Source: Massospora cicadina
Lineage: Eukaryota > Entomophthoromycota > Entomophthoromycetes > Entomophthorales > Entomophthoraceae
Direction: 5' to 3'
Assembly (NCBI GenBank): GCA_022478985.1
Contig: JAKSZP010009235.1
Coordinates: 124,001-188,000 of the forward strand
DNA: 64,000 nucleotides
In this document: positions 11,471-22,160 of the stretch, one piece after another
Numbering within the stretch: the stretch's first letter is position 1
Layout of the letters: each line of letters opens with the position of its first letter
Notes under the pieces: generated by a model
Told to the model about the DNA's origin: nothing
The model's database searches: none
What the model saw: only the letters and a program-made list of their open reading frames with translations
Position numbers and translations under genes: made by a program

Positions 11471-11879
11471 ACGGGGAATAGTCTAGAGCTTCAGAAAAAC
11501 CTGTTCCTCCTGATATTATGCATGAAGAAATTGACATCAGTGATCTGTTTGTAATGAGGTTGCGCAGGATTGGCTATATCATGTAGTCTTTTTAGATGTG
11601 AATGCGGTAACAAGATCTGAAACAAAGGGGATTGACCCTTGAGGTAATTAAGGAAGTTGCTTGGCCGTACATGTGACAACTGGAGGACAAGATTTGAGCT
11701 TCAGATAATCCAGAAAAATTGATTGGAGTCAAATTAGATGAGGCAAACCTTCAATCCCCCTTACCAAAATCAAAGAATCGTTTCCTGATTTATCAGTGCA
11801 AATAATTCTCCCCTCAATTAAGCTAATAATGCCGCAATACAATCAGCAAATACAATTTTACAATACTCTTAGTATATAT

Positions 11880-12200
11880 ATATACTTCTGAATTAACTAT
11901 TAGTGAGTGCAATAGTTGACAGTGGAGCGCCCGTCAACATTGTTTCAACCAAACTGCTGAAGAGGATGAAGATCTCATTCTATTTAGAATACAAGAAAGA
12001 ATACAGGACAGCTGGGCCAAATACCATCATCTCATGTGGGGCATATAGCGTTCTACCACTTCAATTTGGATCCTTAGTGGTATCTGCTCCAGCAATCGTT
12101 TTTCCAACAAAAACTACAAGATTCTGAATGGGATGGAGTTTCTATGAAAATATGGAGTTAAATGTATCTTACAAGATAATACATTGACCATATTGGGTCA
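11880..12200 (+). pseudogene. G1 aspartic protease
   Basis: A retropepsin-type protease that would cut the Gag-Pol polyprotein. The frame from 11903 reads AIVDSGAPVNIVSTKLLKRM, giving the catalytic D-S-G triad, and later SVLPLQFGSLVVSAPAIVFP, the flap/C-terminal strands as in G4 (ALPLQFGSIVIVASTIVLP). It is open for 74 codons and breaks at 12127. It is one of the better kept protease fragments of the window. Confidence 0.8.
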
Positions 12201-13600
12201 GGCGCTACCATTGGTGTATCAGAAAGATGGGAAGCTCCACTGACTAGGAGAAATAACTTCATCGACCTGATCTAGAATGAAGGCATTTTCCCAATTTGAT
12301 ATTAACTAGTTGGCTGAAAGCGATGAGATATGCTGACAGAAATCCTAGAAAATTGGGGAATTCTGCTGGGGATTAAGAGTGTGAGAACCATACCTCCATG
12401 ATCACAGATAATAGTCAACACAAGGTTAACATTGGAGATACCAGTGCTGCTGTATGGTGAAATCAGAAGCCCCTGGAAGGAGTATAGAGTAGAGCCTTGA
12501 GTGTTTCCTGGAATAATTATGCTGGGCCATGGAGAAATTTGAGTTCTCTTGGCTAAATTTGAGTAAAAACCCAATATATATTGAGAACATTCAGATCGTC
12601 ACATTTGTTCATCTAATCCTGATAGTTGAATTGAGGAAATTTCACGATTTTGGGACCCTCAATGAAATGGGATTACCAGTCAGGGTGACCAAAAGGATCG
12701 ATTTATTGATTGAGTGAGAGCAACTCGCTGATCTGACGGACAGACAGCAGTAGGAGTGCTCAAATTATTTGACAAGTATTGAGAAGTATTTGCCTAGGAT
12801 GACCATAATTTGGGATGTGTGAAGGATGTAATCCACAAGGTTGATACTGGGGAAAATTTGCTAATCAAAATGAGACTGATTTGATGGTTGGAGGCGGCTG
12901 AAGTGGTAGTAAAGGAAATAATCAGCAAACTAGTGAAGCATGGGCTTCTAGTTCCGTCGTCAAGTCCCAGGGCGAGCCCTATCCTTATTGTGAAGAAGAA
13001 GGACAGAACTAATTGGGTGGTGACCAATTATTGGAAGCTAAATAAAATTATAAAGAAGGATTTTACTCACTATCACGAATTGATGATAAGCTAGATTGAT
13101 TGGGAGAAGCGAAGTATTTCTCCACAATGGATTTAATATTTTGATATTGGCAAATCAATTTGCCAAGAGAAGACAAAGAAAAATGCACTATTACTACCGT
13201 GCAGGTGATTTATCAACTGATTAGAATGTCTTAGGGTCTGTGCAATGCTCCTGTGACATTCCAGAAGACCATGGACGCCATACTAAATAATTTGAAGTTG
13301 TCATGCATCCTGGTATACTTGACCATTATAAATGTGTTCAGTAGGACGTTCACTGACCATTTACACCACGAGGAGGAAGTTTTAAGTGATTATCCACAGC
13401 TAAACTGAAAATTAAGCTGAGGAGGTTTCATTTCTTTAATAAAGAGTTATAATATCTGAGATTCATAATCAACTCTAGTGGACTGCAGCCGCAAGCCCAT
13501 ATATTTAAGCCATAGAGCGAATGGCTGTACTAAAGAGTGTCCAAGATATCCAAGTGTTCCTTGGAATGGTAAGATACTATAGAAGATTCATTTGGGATTT
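12200..13600 (+). pseudogene. G1 reverse transcriptase
   Basis: From 12888 the frame gives VKEIISKLVKHGLLVPSSSP, then ASPILIVKKKDRTNWVVTNY, the N-terminal RT motif. Near 13125-13155 MDLI..YWQINLPR is interrupted by a TGA where G4 and G6 have Gly. Near 13225-13290 come G-L-C-N-A-P and the catalytic region: VYLTI replaces VYLDD, so both catalytic aspartates are lost. The upstream part 12200-12880 is the protease-to-RT linker, matching 61096-61686 of G6. Confidence 0.8.
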
Positions 13601-14110
13601 TTCAAGCATTGCTGAGCCCCTCTTCCATTTACTGAAGGATCCAAAAAAGATTCATTTGGAGTGAAGAGGCTCAGAGATCCTTTGATGAGTTATGCCAGTA
13701 TTTAATATATTCTCTGATTTTGAAATATTTAGATTTCAGTTAAGAACTTATAATACAGACTGATGATTCGTTAACATCAATAGGCGCCATACTGAGCCAA
13801 GTAGATGACCTTGAAGATGAACATCTGGTGTCATATGTGTGCTGGGCACTCTCAGCCACTGAGAGAAATTACATTGTGACTGAGCATGAATGCCTTTCGG
13901 TCTTTTACACTTGTAAAAGGCTTTGGGTGTATATCCATGGAATGCACATCAATTTGGTGACGGGCACTCCTCGTTGCTGGCTACACAATTTTTGAGAACA
14001 AGAAGGACAACTGACCCAATGGCACTAAAGCTACAGGCTTATGATTATGAATAGTCCACCAAGCTGGAGCTTCTCATCAGAATGCGGATGGCTTATTGCG
14101 GTTACCAATG
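13600..14110 (+). pseudogene. G1 RNase H
   Basis: This follows the RT without a gap. QTDDSLTSIGAILSQ (near 13756) is the first active-site region (consensus TDASxxxxGAVLSQ; here D is followed by D in place of A). LSATERNYIVTEHECLSVFY (near 13852) and WLHNF near 13980 follow, then a frame change. The order and spacing equal those of G6 at 62.5-62.9 kb. Confidence 0.75.
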
Positions 14111-15335
14111 GTCCAGGTGATATACCAGCAAGTGGGTGAGCTATTCCAGAGAATGGTTAAGGGAGAAATTGGGAATGAGCCCCGATAAATCCAAGGTGCG
14201 CTTTGATAAGTGATGGAAAACACTGAGACCTTAAATGAACAAGTTTTCAAGACGATCTTTGTGAAGCAATTACTATTCACAAAGCTGTCAGAATTAGCAG
14301 CTATCGTTCAAGCTGCTCATAATGTTGTTGAGCATAGAGGCCTACGGAAAACAACTGATCATATTTGCCAGTATTACTACTGGGAGTCCATCAACTATGA
14401 TGTAGCGGACTATCTGGCTTGTTTTGTGGAGTTCCAGTTGCATAAGCCCCAAAAGAACATGACTGAATAATGACTGGTCTGCCCTAGATTTGCTTGCATA
14501 CGGTGACCATTGATGTGATGGGACCACTAAACATGAGTACCAGGGGAATCAAGTACATCATAGTTGCAATCAACCATCAGTGAGATGGGTCAAGATTAAG
14601 GCCCTGGCGAAAGTAAACGCTACCAGCACTGTGAAGTTTATCCTAGATCAAGTAGTATACTGACATGGATGCCTGCAGGTCCTTCTGAGTGACAATGGAA
14701 CAAATTTCACATCTCATGTGATCCTGCAGTTAAATGAAATAATGGGAATCAGAGGAGTTGTGTCTGTACCCTAATGATGGAGATGAACGGACCAGTAGAA
14801 CGGGTCAATGAAACGCTGGCCACAAAGCTGAGGAATCTGGTCGCAGGAAGAACTCCCACATTGGAGATGTACCTTAGTTAAGTGACGTTCACCTACGATA
14901 TTAGTCATCATACAGCGATGGGAAAAATGATATTTGGGTTACTAGATGGGAGGAAGGCCGCGTTGCCGCTGATTTTATATTTGGTGGTGGAACCAACATA
15001 GGGGATGAGTGCCAAGAAGTACCTGAACTGATTGACAAATCAGCTGATCAAAATACAATTTAAAGCATTCAATTTGACTTTAAACTGAAAGAATTTGAGC
15101 AAAAATGATGGATGATAAAAAGCGACCAGCCTTTACAGAATATCAAATAGGCGAAAGGGTTGCCTATTGCGATATACATAGTTTCAGGAATAAGCAAGCT
15201 GGATGCATTGTGGTCAGGTCCATTTGAGATTATCACCAGGACAGCGATGGACGCCTATTCCATCAAGAACCTCTTGGATGGAAATATAGTAAATAAAGTC
15301 CATGCTATGTATTTGAAGCATTGGTGATGAATAAA
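14110..15335 (+). pseudogene. G1 integrase
   Basis: From 14210 the zinc-binding N-terminus reads AAHNVVEHRGLRKT (two His), YYYWESINYDVADYL and CFVEFQLHKP. The second zinc Cys is replaced by Phe (G6 has CVECQ). The catalytic core is spread over 14500-14900: [22 protein letters not shown] and NGPVERVNETLA in different frames, so D and D are visible and the third acidic residue lies in ERV. The C-terminal region ends with VHAMYLKHW near 15300. There is no chromodomain. Confidence 0.78.
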
Positions 15336-15339
15336 TAAC

Positions 15340-17386
15340 AATGAAAAAGAGTTCATAAAGGACTGCTGAACCATTAAATTGGTTATTACTTGGTGATTTG
15401 GTCAAGTCTAAAGGAATAGGAACACTGAACAAACTAGATGGTTAAGTCTAAAAACCAAGACTTTTTTACCATATAAAACCTGTAGGACTAGTATACTAGG
15501 AACCAGTTTTGGAAAATAAAATAAAAAGCTGGACCGCTGAACTGAGAAAGTCAAGTCCATAGAAAAAAAAAGAAGATAAAAGATTGATAAAAATATAAAA
15601 AATTAAGCCACATATAAAATAGATATATTTTTTATAATTTTTATTTTTTTGGTTAGTCTTGACTTGGGGATGATTCCGCCTATGTCACCTCTTGGGGAGG
15701 GAGGATGAATCGCAGTAGGAGTAAACAACCCATCAAAATCTATATAAGATCAGATGCTAGCAAGGGCTAGACCTAGCAAAACAAAGATTTTTGAGCAGAT
15801 GCTGATACCTGAGAGAAAGTGACTAGTGGAAGAGTAAAGGAAATGTCGGAACATGCCAAATGCAATACCCTGGTGTGTGGAGGGAAGCAACAGAACAAGA
15901 AGAGGCAGTCAGCAAATAACCCTGAGTAATCCCAATATGGCACTAGAGCTGGAAGATTGATCTTTAGAACTTGCCAACGGGCTTCATCAAGAACACTGAA
16001 CATATGAGCTAACATCAATCAAGGGATACCAGTCAGCTGTCAAATCTTGTCCCCTATAAAATCCTTCAGTGGAAGACACTGATGGCCACGCCAGAAATGA
16101 GATAGTCATTCAGGGAGCAAATGGCACTCTTCAGATGATGACTATGAGATTCTTGGAAGCAAAAGCAGAATGAGTGGTGAAAGCCAGGAGAGGCTGGAAG
16201 CTTCATGGTCCAACTTTAAAGAACTTGGCTGGCAAAGTGAAGAGCATAGTCTGCAACGTCTTGATCTAGAATATTTTTAGATTGGAGGGGTTCAGAGCTA
16301 TGGCAGAGCCTCGGTTACTTGGGCCCTCAATTCTGCATTGGGGAGTTCAAAATGTTCGCTGTTTCCAATGGCTAGTTTGGTTGCCAAAACAGCTGGTTTA
16401 TAATACTCGCTGAGTTATAAAAGGAACTCCAGAAGCAATTATGATCCATTAGAAATGATCAATCAAGAGCGGAGGGCATTGCTTCAGGAGGTTCAACAAT
16501 GATGGTAGGAGAATCTGCAAATGAGCCAAATATAGTAGAATTTTGAAAGCTAACTTAGGAATTGATGACAGAGGAAGATTGGTCACGAGTCATTCTAGAT
16601 AATTGCTAACATGGTTTCATTGAGTTGGTTACCATTTCCGGTAATTCCACAGAAGGACTGGCCATGGGTACTTGACTGGGAGTATGAGTCCTGGAAGGAC
16701 CATAGAAGAGGTTTTAAAGAGCAGATCGACTCATCAGCTGGAAGAGTCAAAGGTCTTTATCAGACATGCTATCAAGCAGTTGTTGGTACCAAGAATCTGA
16801 ATTCAACATATGAGCTGGACAAGAGGGGGATGTCAGAATTATATGATTGTTGACATTATGCACTCTGAAATCATTTAAGCTCACATCTTGGGAAAATTAA
16901 TCTTATAAGTAATGGGATAAACTCTCCAGAGACGAATTAAGAATGATATGAGTCAAGAGGTTATTACAAGAAAATGACATGAGCAAATATAAATGAGCAT
17001 TCTTTATTGCGCTGAAAAATGAACATCAATGGCAAGAATCTCCTGGTGAGGATAAGGAGAAGATCAGGAAATCGAGGATGCTAGACCAAGAATTCTGAAT
17101 ATAACTGCAGGTCATAAGCTCTGATGGGGGGAAACTGGATCCTAAATTTTAAATCGTCATGAGTAAATCAATAAACCTGGCACAACAAAAGGTCATGGGA
17201 AGCGCGCTCTTAGTAGGCAGTAGCAAGGAGGAAGAGGAAGAGAGCCAAATGCTGAGGGTCATCCTGAGCAGCGTTGAGTACCAAATGATTGTACTCCACT
17301 TGAACAAAAGAAGTATTTGATTAAGTGTCAAAAGTGGTGTTCTTCTGTCCTTATCCTTTTCTTACTGGAAATCTAGTCAAGAGGAA
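15340..17386 (+). other. G1 extra region between pol and 3' LTR
   Basis: About 2 kb separate the end of integrase from the 3' LTR, where many Ty3/gypsy elements have almost nothing. The first 300 bases are AT-rich. Plus-strand coding-like sequence then follows: YDPLEMINQERRALLQEVQQ near 16440, and an 80-codon ORF at 16611-16853 rich in Trp and Lys (PQKDWPWVLDWEYESWKDHR). I recognise no domain and no membrane span. It may be the remains of a third ORF in the env position or captured sequence. A short purine run AAGAGGAA (17379-17386) at the end may be the polypurine tract. Confidence 0.5.
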
Positions 17387-18487
17387 TGTTTTGGAATTTT
17401 TGCCCATATCCCAGCTGACTAGATTACCAGGGGTTGCTAGGGGGAAATTCCCTATGGCAAATTGAATTGGATATTAGCTGATCCTGATTTTAAGGTAACA
17501 ATTTTGGGGATTTTAGGTAATTCGCCTGGTTTGGATCCATCAGGGATTGATCTGGGTGAATGCTTAAGATCTCGTCGAGCAGAGTTGACAACAAAATGGG
17601 GGCATCTGATAGTTGATCAATGATTAACTATCAGTTGTACCAATTGGGATTGGTTGGGTTTCATCACTAATCAATTTTGAATTTAAGAATCAAATTGCAA
17701 GGCGAGTGATGCCACTTGCAACTAGCAAATTGATCAGTTGGTTTGTGACCTGCTTAATGGGTAACAAGCCCATTACCTAAGCAGGTCGCTTTTCAAATAT
17801 GGTTGGTTCTCTGGGATCAAGAGGGAAACGTTAGGGACACGTTTACCAACTCTTTCTGTTTAAGGACTTGAGGATATCTGATGACTGAAACCTAGAAAGA
17901 ATGGGAAGACCATCGCTGATGAGACACTAAAGTGTAATTCAATAGCAATGGCTGCCATTTCATAAATGAGGTGTTAATTAAGGGTTGGGCGCCAAATTCC
18001 CTCTATAAATTCCCCTAAGAATTCACTTAATAAAAAAAAACTTTACATGACACTTTACTATTCTATTCTGTTCTTCTTCAAGGAAATCATTGCAGTGTGC
18101 TTTAATTGGGAGACTATTTAGGATAAAGAGTAAGGATCTGAGCGTGGATCCAGAGAAGAAAAGCTGAACTGAATTGTGGATTGCTGCCTACTGTGTGTCA
18201 CCGGAGAGAAGCTGTAAACAAGGTTTTAGCACGGATCAAGATAGGCAGTATAAGGGATTGAATCCTTATTGAGGACATCTTAAGTATTTTGAGGAGGAAT
18301 ACTGGTCAAGCGTTGAACCCAATACCAGCGCTTTATTCAACTACAGATAATAGTCTTCATACTATTATCAATTAACTATATATTATTATCAGACAACGCG
18401 GAGAACTGTACAACACTGAACCTTTTCAGTTAATCAATTTAAGGGTTATCAGCTGTGAATAATTAATAAAACACTTAAATTTTAACA
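17387..18487 (+). repeat. G1 3' LTR
   Basis: It starts TGTTTTGGAATTTTTGCCC and ends AAATTTTAACA, then the GCCTC target copy at 18488-18492. It aligns with 8983-10154 and preserves the empty site for mini-insertion A (near 18370-18380). The many differences from the 5' copy, not all in the mini-insertion, show G1 is not recent. Confidence 0.87.
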
Positions 18488-18492
18488 GCCTC

Positions 18493-19441
18493 TCATGCCA
18501 CACTCCAATTTTTTGAGTCGTTCAGTAATGAGCTAAGTAGATACCTGAGTTGCACAGGGTGTCTGATCCTTCTCAATATGGTCCACATTGGAATTAATGT
18601 TGGATTGTAAAGGTTGAATCTCAGAGGTTCATTGGTCCTTCAGCTCATCAACTTATTGTAGGGCTTGCTCTATCTGGGATTCAAGGAGCTTATCTTTTTC
18701 TCAATATGATGGCTAGTAGAAGCTTGGGTAGCCATTTCAACATGAGCTTTGGTGGCTTGTCTTTAGCGCTCTTGGGTGAAGTCATCAACTAATCTCTTAG
18801 TATTTTCATTTGAATTTTTAAAGACCTTTCAGAGAAACTTTGTAGCTTCCTCCACATACTTAATTGCACCAGAATCAATAGCCTTCATTTTATTATAGAA
18901 CTGAATTTGTGAAGTAACAGCTTGCTTCAATAAAACAATAGGCATCCCCTATACTTTGTGATGCTTAACTTATATATCTGTTCATAGGCATTAATAAGTC
19001 CCCCTGTGTTTTGATGTGATGGTGGAGTTCCTCATTATGTACTTCTAATAAATTCATGATATGGTAATGCCAGAGTGCACGAATTATATATAGTAAGATA
19101 TATTTGCACTTGAACTGTATTTCTCTGGGAGGCCATTAGATATTATAGGCTCATGTAAATCCTGTCTAAAGCGGATGCCCTTTTGCAGGTTCGCTATTTC
19201 TCCTGGGTTAATGATTACATGAATTAAGTCTCAAACATCTTCATTAGAAATCCATCTATGACAAAAAGATTCAGGAGTCTTTATTGGCTTTTTGGTACTT
19301 CTCAGTTGTGATGATGGGCAGAATTTCCATTCAGCCATCTTATTCACCCTTTATATTGCTCACCCAGTGTGTTACACTATCAATTGGATTGTTTTCCATG
19401 GCGCAATCAATTAGGTGCAGGTTTTTTAAGTGTTGGCTAAG
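18493..19441 (-). pseudogene. E2 gag N-terminal half (coiled coil)
   Basis: Reading down the minus strand from the primer-binding site: NGLPEKYSSSANIS near 19120, YNKMKAIDSGAIKYVEEATK near 18900, NSNENTKRLVDDFTQER, KAHVEMATQAST, HHIEKDKLLESQIEQAL and LKKLECGMR just before the G1 insertion. The charged heptad-like pattern indicates a coiled-coil Gag. A few stops interrupt it, but the long near-continuous reading frame shows this is coding and on the minus strand. It continues at 8977 beyond G1. Confidence 0.7.
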
Positions 19442-19459
19442 CCCCTATAATGAGCACCA
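19442..19459 (-). promoter_or_regulatory. E2 primer-binding site
   Basis: The minus strand reads TGGTGCTCATTATAGGGG nine bases inside the 5' LTR end. It differs by one base from G4 (TGGTCCTCATTATAGGGG) and by two from G6 (TGGTGCTCACTACAGGGG), so the same tRNA should prime all three. Confidence 0.75.
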
Positions 19460-19468
19460 GTCTATTGG

Positions 19469-20222
19469 TCTTCCATTTTGTGGCTTGGTGGTGCTTTCCT
19501 AAAAAGCTCATTAGTCAATACTTAAAGCAGTTTAAGACTCATGACATGTATTTTGTTTATTTTTGTGGGTGCCAAGCCACGCTTAGGTCCCATCAGCTAA
19601 AGTATACATCCTATGGTAAGTATTGAGAAAGTATTTATTGAAGTAAAATACCAAAAAAGGTTTAATTAATGATGTAAATTTATTGTAGTATAGAATAGAG
19701 TTTTTATATGTTACATTAAACTTATAAACCCCATAAGAAAAAGGAATGCCAAAATTAATGGCGGGATGATCTGGATGATAGGCTCTTAGTCAAGCGATGC
19801 ATTCCAAATTGTACAATGCTTTTTTAGCATACCTTTGATAGGGCCTAAAGGTTTGCTGAATGTATCAAGTCAGATGATAATTGGTATCACTTAGGTCATT
19901 TATTGAAATATGCTTGATTTTTATACTTTTGCAGGTTTGTCTTAATTTACTTCCTCATGTTCCACCCAGTGTATTAATTGGCTGTTATATTTTATAATTC
20001 TTTATTTTTATTAGGCAGGATTTCATCTCAGGTACTTTAGGCTTGAATTGGTCCAGTGGCATTTTACTGGTATTGAGTTTAGTCTTACTGCCTATTAAGT
20101 TCCATATGATTAATCAATGTGATTATATAACACCCTTCCTGGTTTAGGCGTTTGTTCTCTTGTGGGAGCCAAATACTTGATATTCTTCCCATCATGTCCA
20201 ATATCCTTATATCTGGAAAACA
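19469..20222 (-). repeat. E2 5' LTR
   Basis: It aligns with 2084-2838. On the minus strand it opens TGTTTTCCAGATATAAGG at 20222 and closes near 19469 with TGGAAGA. The primer-binding site follows, which fixes it as the 5' LTR of a minus-strand element. Its outer edge abuts the broken E0 pol. Confidence 0.77.
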
Positions 20223-20227
20223 CTTAG

Positions 20228-20940
20228 TGTTTCATTTTTATTTTTGAATAACAACAGCGATGAAACCCTTTGAACTCTTGAAGGGTCAAAGTAGGTTGGC
20301 TCTGGTAAGCTTATTTTTTTTGTACTAGATGGTCCCAAATCTCTCTGGTAAGCTCATTGAGTTACAGAAATAATCTAATGTTTTATTGTATATTGATAGT
20401 ATGGTCTATATTTGAGTGGTATTGCGAGCTAGTGCCCATATCAAGGACTTTTTATAATCATTTCCATCATTTTTCTTGCTATTTATATCTTCAAACTCAT
20501 ACAGTAGCTCATCTAACTGCATCTTCTCCTTATCCATCACAATTATAAACCCTAACTAAACAAATTTTTCTGGAATATGTAATGGTTCTACAGTGTCTCA
20601 GTCAATAGTTTCACTTGGGAAGAGTCTGCCTTTTTTCTTGGATGTTGTTTGTTTATAAAGTCCCCTAAGATTATGATCAGCTCACTTATGTATCTAAAAT
20701 CAACTAATACATGAGAGGCCCATGGCTTTTGCTCTCTGATCATATTATTAGATTTTGATGGTTAACTTGAAAACAAACCCTTTGAGAAAACCATCAATGC
20801 TGATAGACTACTTCCATTGATAGATCCTTTGATTCTCCCAATTCATCTGCATAATTTGATAAATCAGATTCACCTCATAACTGCTCTAATTGCGTCTGAG
20901 GTGCCCAATTATCATAGCTAATAATAGCTATGATGTTATT
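20228..20940 (-). pseudogene. E0 protease-RT linker and RT N-terminus (decayed)
   Basis: Minus-strand coding remains of E0. Near 20860 ESDLSNYADELGESKDLSME is readable. Near 20520-20440 LDELLYEFEDINSKK matches the ELLxEYxDIF segment that precedes RT in this group. From 20277 downward SSLLLFKNKNETL corresponds to SPVLFVKKKDGTL at the start of RT. The RT then breaks at 20227 where E2 is inserted and resumes at 2083. Mini-insertion B sits inside this stretch. Confidence 0.65.
20312..20342 (-). mobile_element. Mini-insertion B (short A-tailed insertion in E0 pol)
   Basis: This insertion of 27-31 bp is flanked by a perfect 12-bp duplication, CTCTGGTAAGCT, at 20300-20311 and 20343-20354 (16 bp with one mismatch if extended). 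On the minus strand it reads core GGGACCATCTAGTAC followed directly by eight A and ends at the target copy. It shares 15 consecutive bases with mini-insertion A. No sister copy of this E0 region is in the window, so there is no empty site to compare. Confidence 0.75.
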
Positions 20941-21690
20941 ATATTATGGCTGATTATGGGTACACTTGGGTGCAAAGTGGTCCCATGGCATTAACTAAAT
21001 TGCACCTCCTAAATTAGTACATTAATCTTAATGCACTAAGGTGGAAGTTGGGTTCAATTTAAAAGAAATTGATAATTAAGCACTCAAAAATAGACATCCC
21101 AATTATGGGCATACTTAGTGCTATTGAGAGGCCTCCCAACGTCCCAAATTGGTGTGTGTCATCTTTTATGATCATATATTTTTATTCCCCATTTATTGTT
21201 AGACGTCAGGTTATGATGTAGCTCTAATCAGGAAGATTTTGATGTTGAGTTCAAAACCCAAAGTCGTCCTGATTATGAGAGTAAATTGCCTCCAATTGGG
21301 CTGAAACAATTGTTATTTTTAGTCAATTCATGTGCTGAATTGACTTGGGAATTTTTCATTGTTATTGGCATGACCAGCAGAGGATTGGCATAATATGAAT
21401 GAACTCATCCAATAGATGAGTTTGGCCAGGAGATGCCTGAGAGGTATATAATACTGGTGCCTGGCCAATTAATAAAACATCAATTAAATCAATTAATCAT
21501 CACTTACCATTTTATTCTTCATTAATAACTATTGTCGCTTAGTTTATTAATTATTATCCATCTGTCATCTGTTGGATATTCGTATCTGTACCAGTACATC
21601 TATATTAGATAGTTGTGTATGTTTATTCTTCCCTAAGAGAAGTATATAGTAGCCTGCCAGAGAAGTAGTCCCAATTATAGAGGAATAATT
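20941..21690 (+). repeat. Probable solo LTR inside E0
   Basis: About 0.75 kb separate two E0 coding stretches. It contains GGTATATAATACTGG (near 21442, TATA-like) followed about 25 bases later by AATAAAACATC (polyadenylation-type), the spacing seen in LTRs, and no coding signal. The TATA/polyA order indicates plus orientation. Ends are uncertain: a plausible start is TGTTATTATATTATGG (near 20933) or TGATTATGGGTAC (near 20950), and the right end lies somewhere between 21650 and 21730. No second copy occurs in the window. Confidence 0.4.
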
Positions 21691-22155
21691 TCATGATTTT
21701 GTACAAAGACAGAAGGTTTTGTTTTTGTTGGTGCCAGTAGACTTAAGAACGGTGAGTATACTGGAGTTACTTGACTGTTATTGAGGATTATTTGAGAATC
21801 TACTTCCCAATTACAAGCAGGAGTTTCATTTGAAAAGTGAGTTTATATCCTCAGTTTCACTGTTAAGTTATTTTAGCTTGCACCATCAGCTGAAAACTTA
21901 ACACATATTTTAGCCAAATATTTAAGTTCTTTATTTTTAGGTACTTCAGGTAAATTAAAAGTGGCATTAAACACTCTTTGACAGTTCAAAATCTCTACAA
22001 TCTCACTAATTCTTAATATGATAGCCTTTCTCCATGCTTGCTATGTCTGACAGTAGCTTGAAATTACTCCTTTAAGGGTGTAATTATGGGCAGAGGGAGT
22101 GCTCTGTTTCAATAACATGTTTGTTTTTTGTGGTTTAGAATCTTCCTTGAACATG
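21691..22155 (-). pseudogene. E0 linker between protease and RT (decayed)
   Basis: Minus-strand coding fragment. Near 22060-21900 AWRKAIILRISEIVEIL, FNATFNLPEVPKNKELKYLA and KICVKFSADG are readable with few breaks. Near 21830 NETPACNWEVDSQIILNNS follows. No domain is recognised. Its position between the E0 protease (28.8-29.1 kb) and the pre-RT segment (20.2-20.9 kb), on the same strand, is the reason for the assignment. The two neighbours are separated from it by CHR and by the probable solo LTR. Confidence 0.5.
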
Positions 22156-22160
22156 AGGGG

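Larger units (their letters stand above)
8983..18487 (+). mobile_element. G1: plus-strand Ty3/gypsy retrotransposon, complete but decayed
   Basis: G1 is about 9.5 kb with LTRs of 1172 and 1101 bp, a primer-binding site, gag with an intact CCHC knuckle, protease, RT, RNase H, integrase and about 2 kb of extra sequence before the 3' LTR. It is flanked by a perfect GCCTC duplication and lies inside the gag of E2. Gag has lost its start codon and pol has many stops. G6, at the right edge of the window, is its closest relative here: LTR, primer-binding site and gag can be aligned directly. Confidence 0.88.
2084..20222 (-). mobile_element. E2: minus-strand Ty3/gypsy LTR retrotransposon, split by G1
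   Basis: E2 has two LTRs of about equal length (2084-2838 and 19469-20222, 754-755 bp) that align along their whole length. On the minus strand the order is 5' LTR, primer-binding site, coiled-coil gag, protease, RT, RNase H, integrase, polypurine tract, 3' LTR. Flanking pentamers GTTAG (2079-2083) and CTTAG (20223-20227) look like a target duplication with one difference. G1 (8983-18487) is inserted in its gag and a GC-richer block (about 6102-7402) in its protease. Without G1 it would be about 8.6 kb. The inner end of the LTR at 2078-2084 is uncertain by a few bases. Confidence 0.75.

Noticed and set aside
15429..15441. ACTAGATGGTTAA as a fourth mini-insertion
   Set aside because: It shares only eight or nine bases with the core, has no A-run and no flanking duplication.
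21726..21745. TTGGTGCCAGTAG as a primer-binding site after the probable solo LTR
   Set aside because: Minus-strand E0 coding-like sequence runs through this place, so it is more likely E0 than an element leader.
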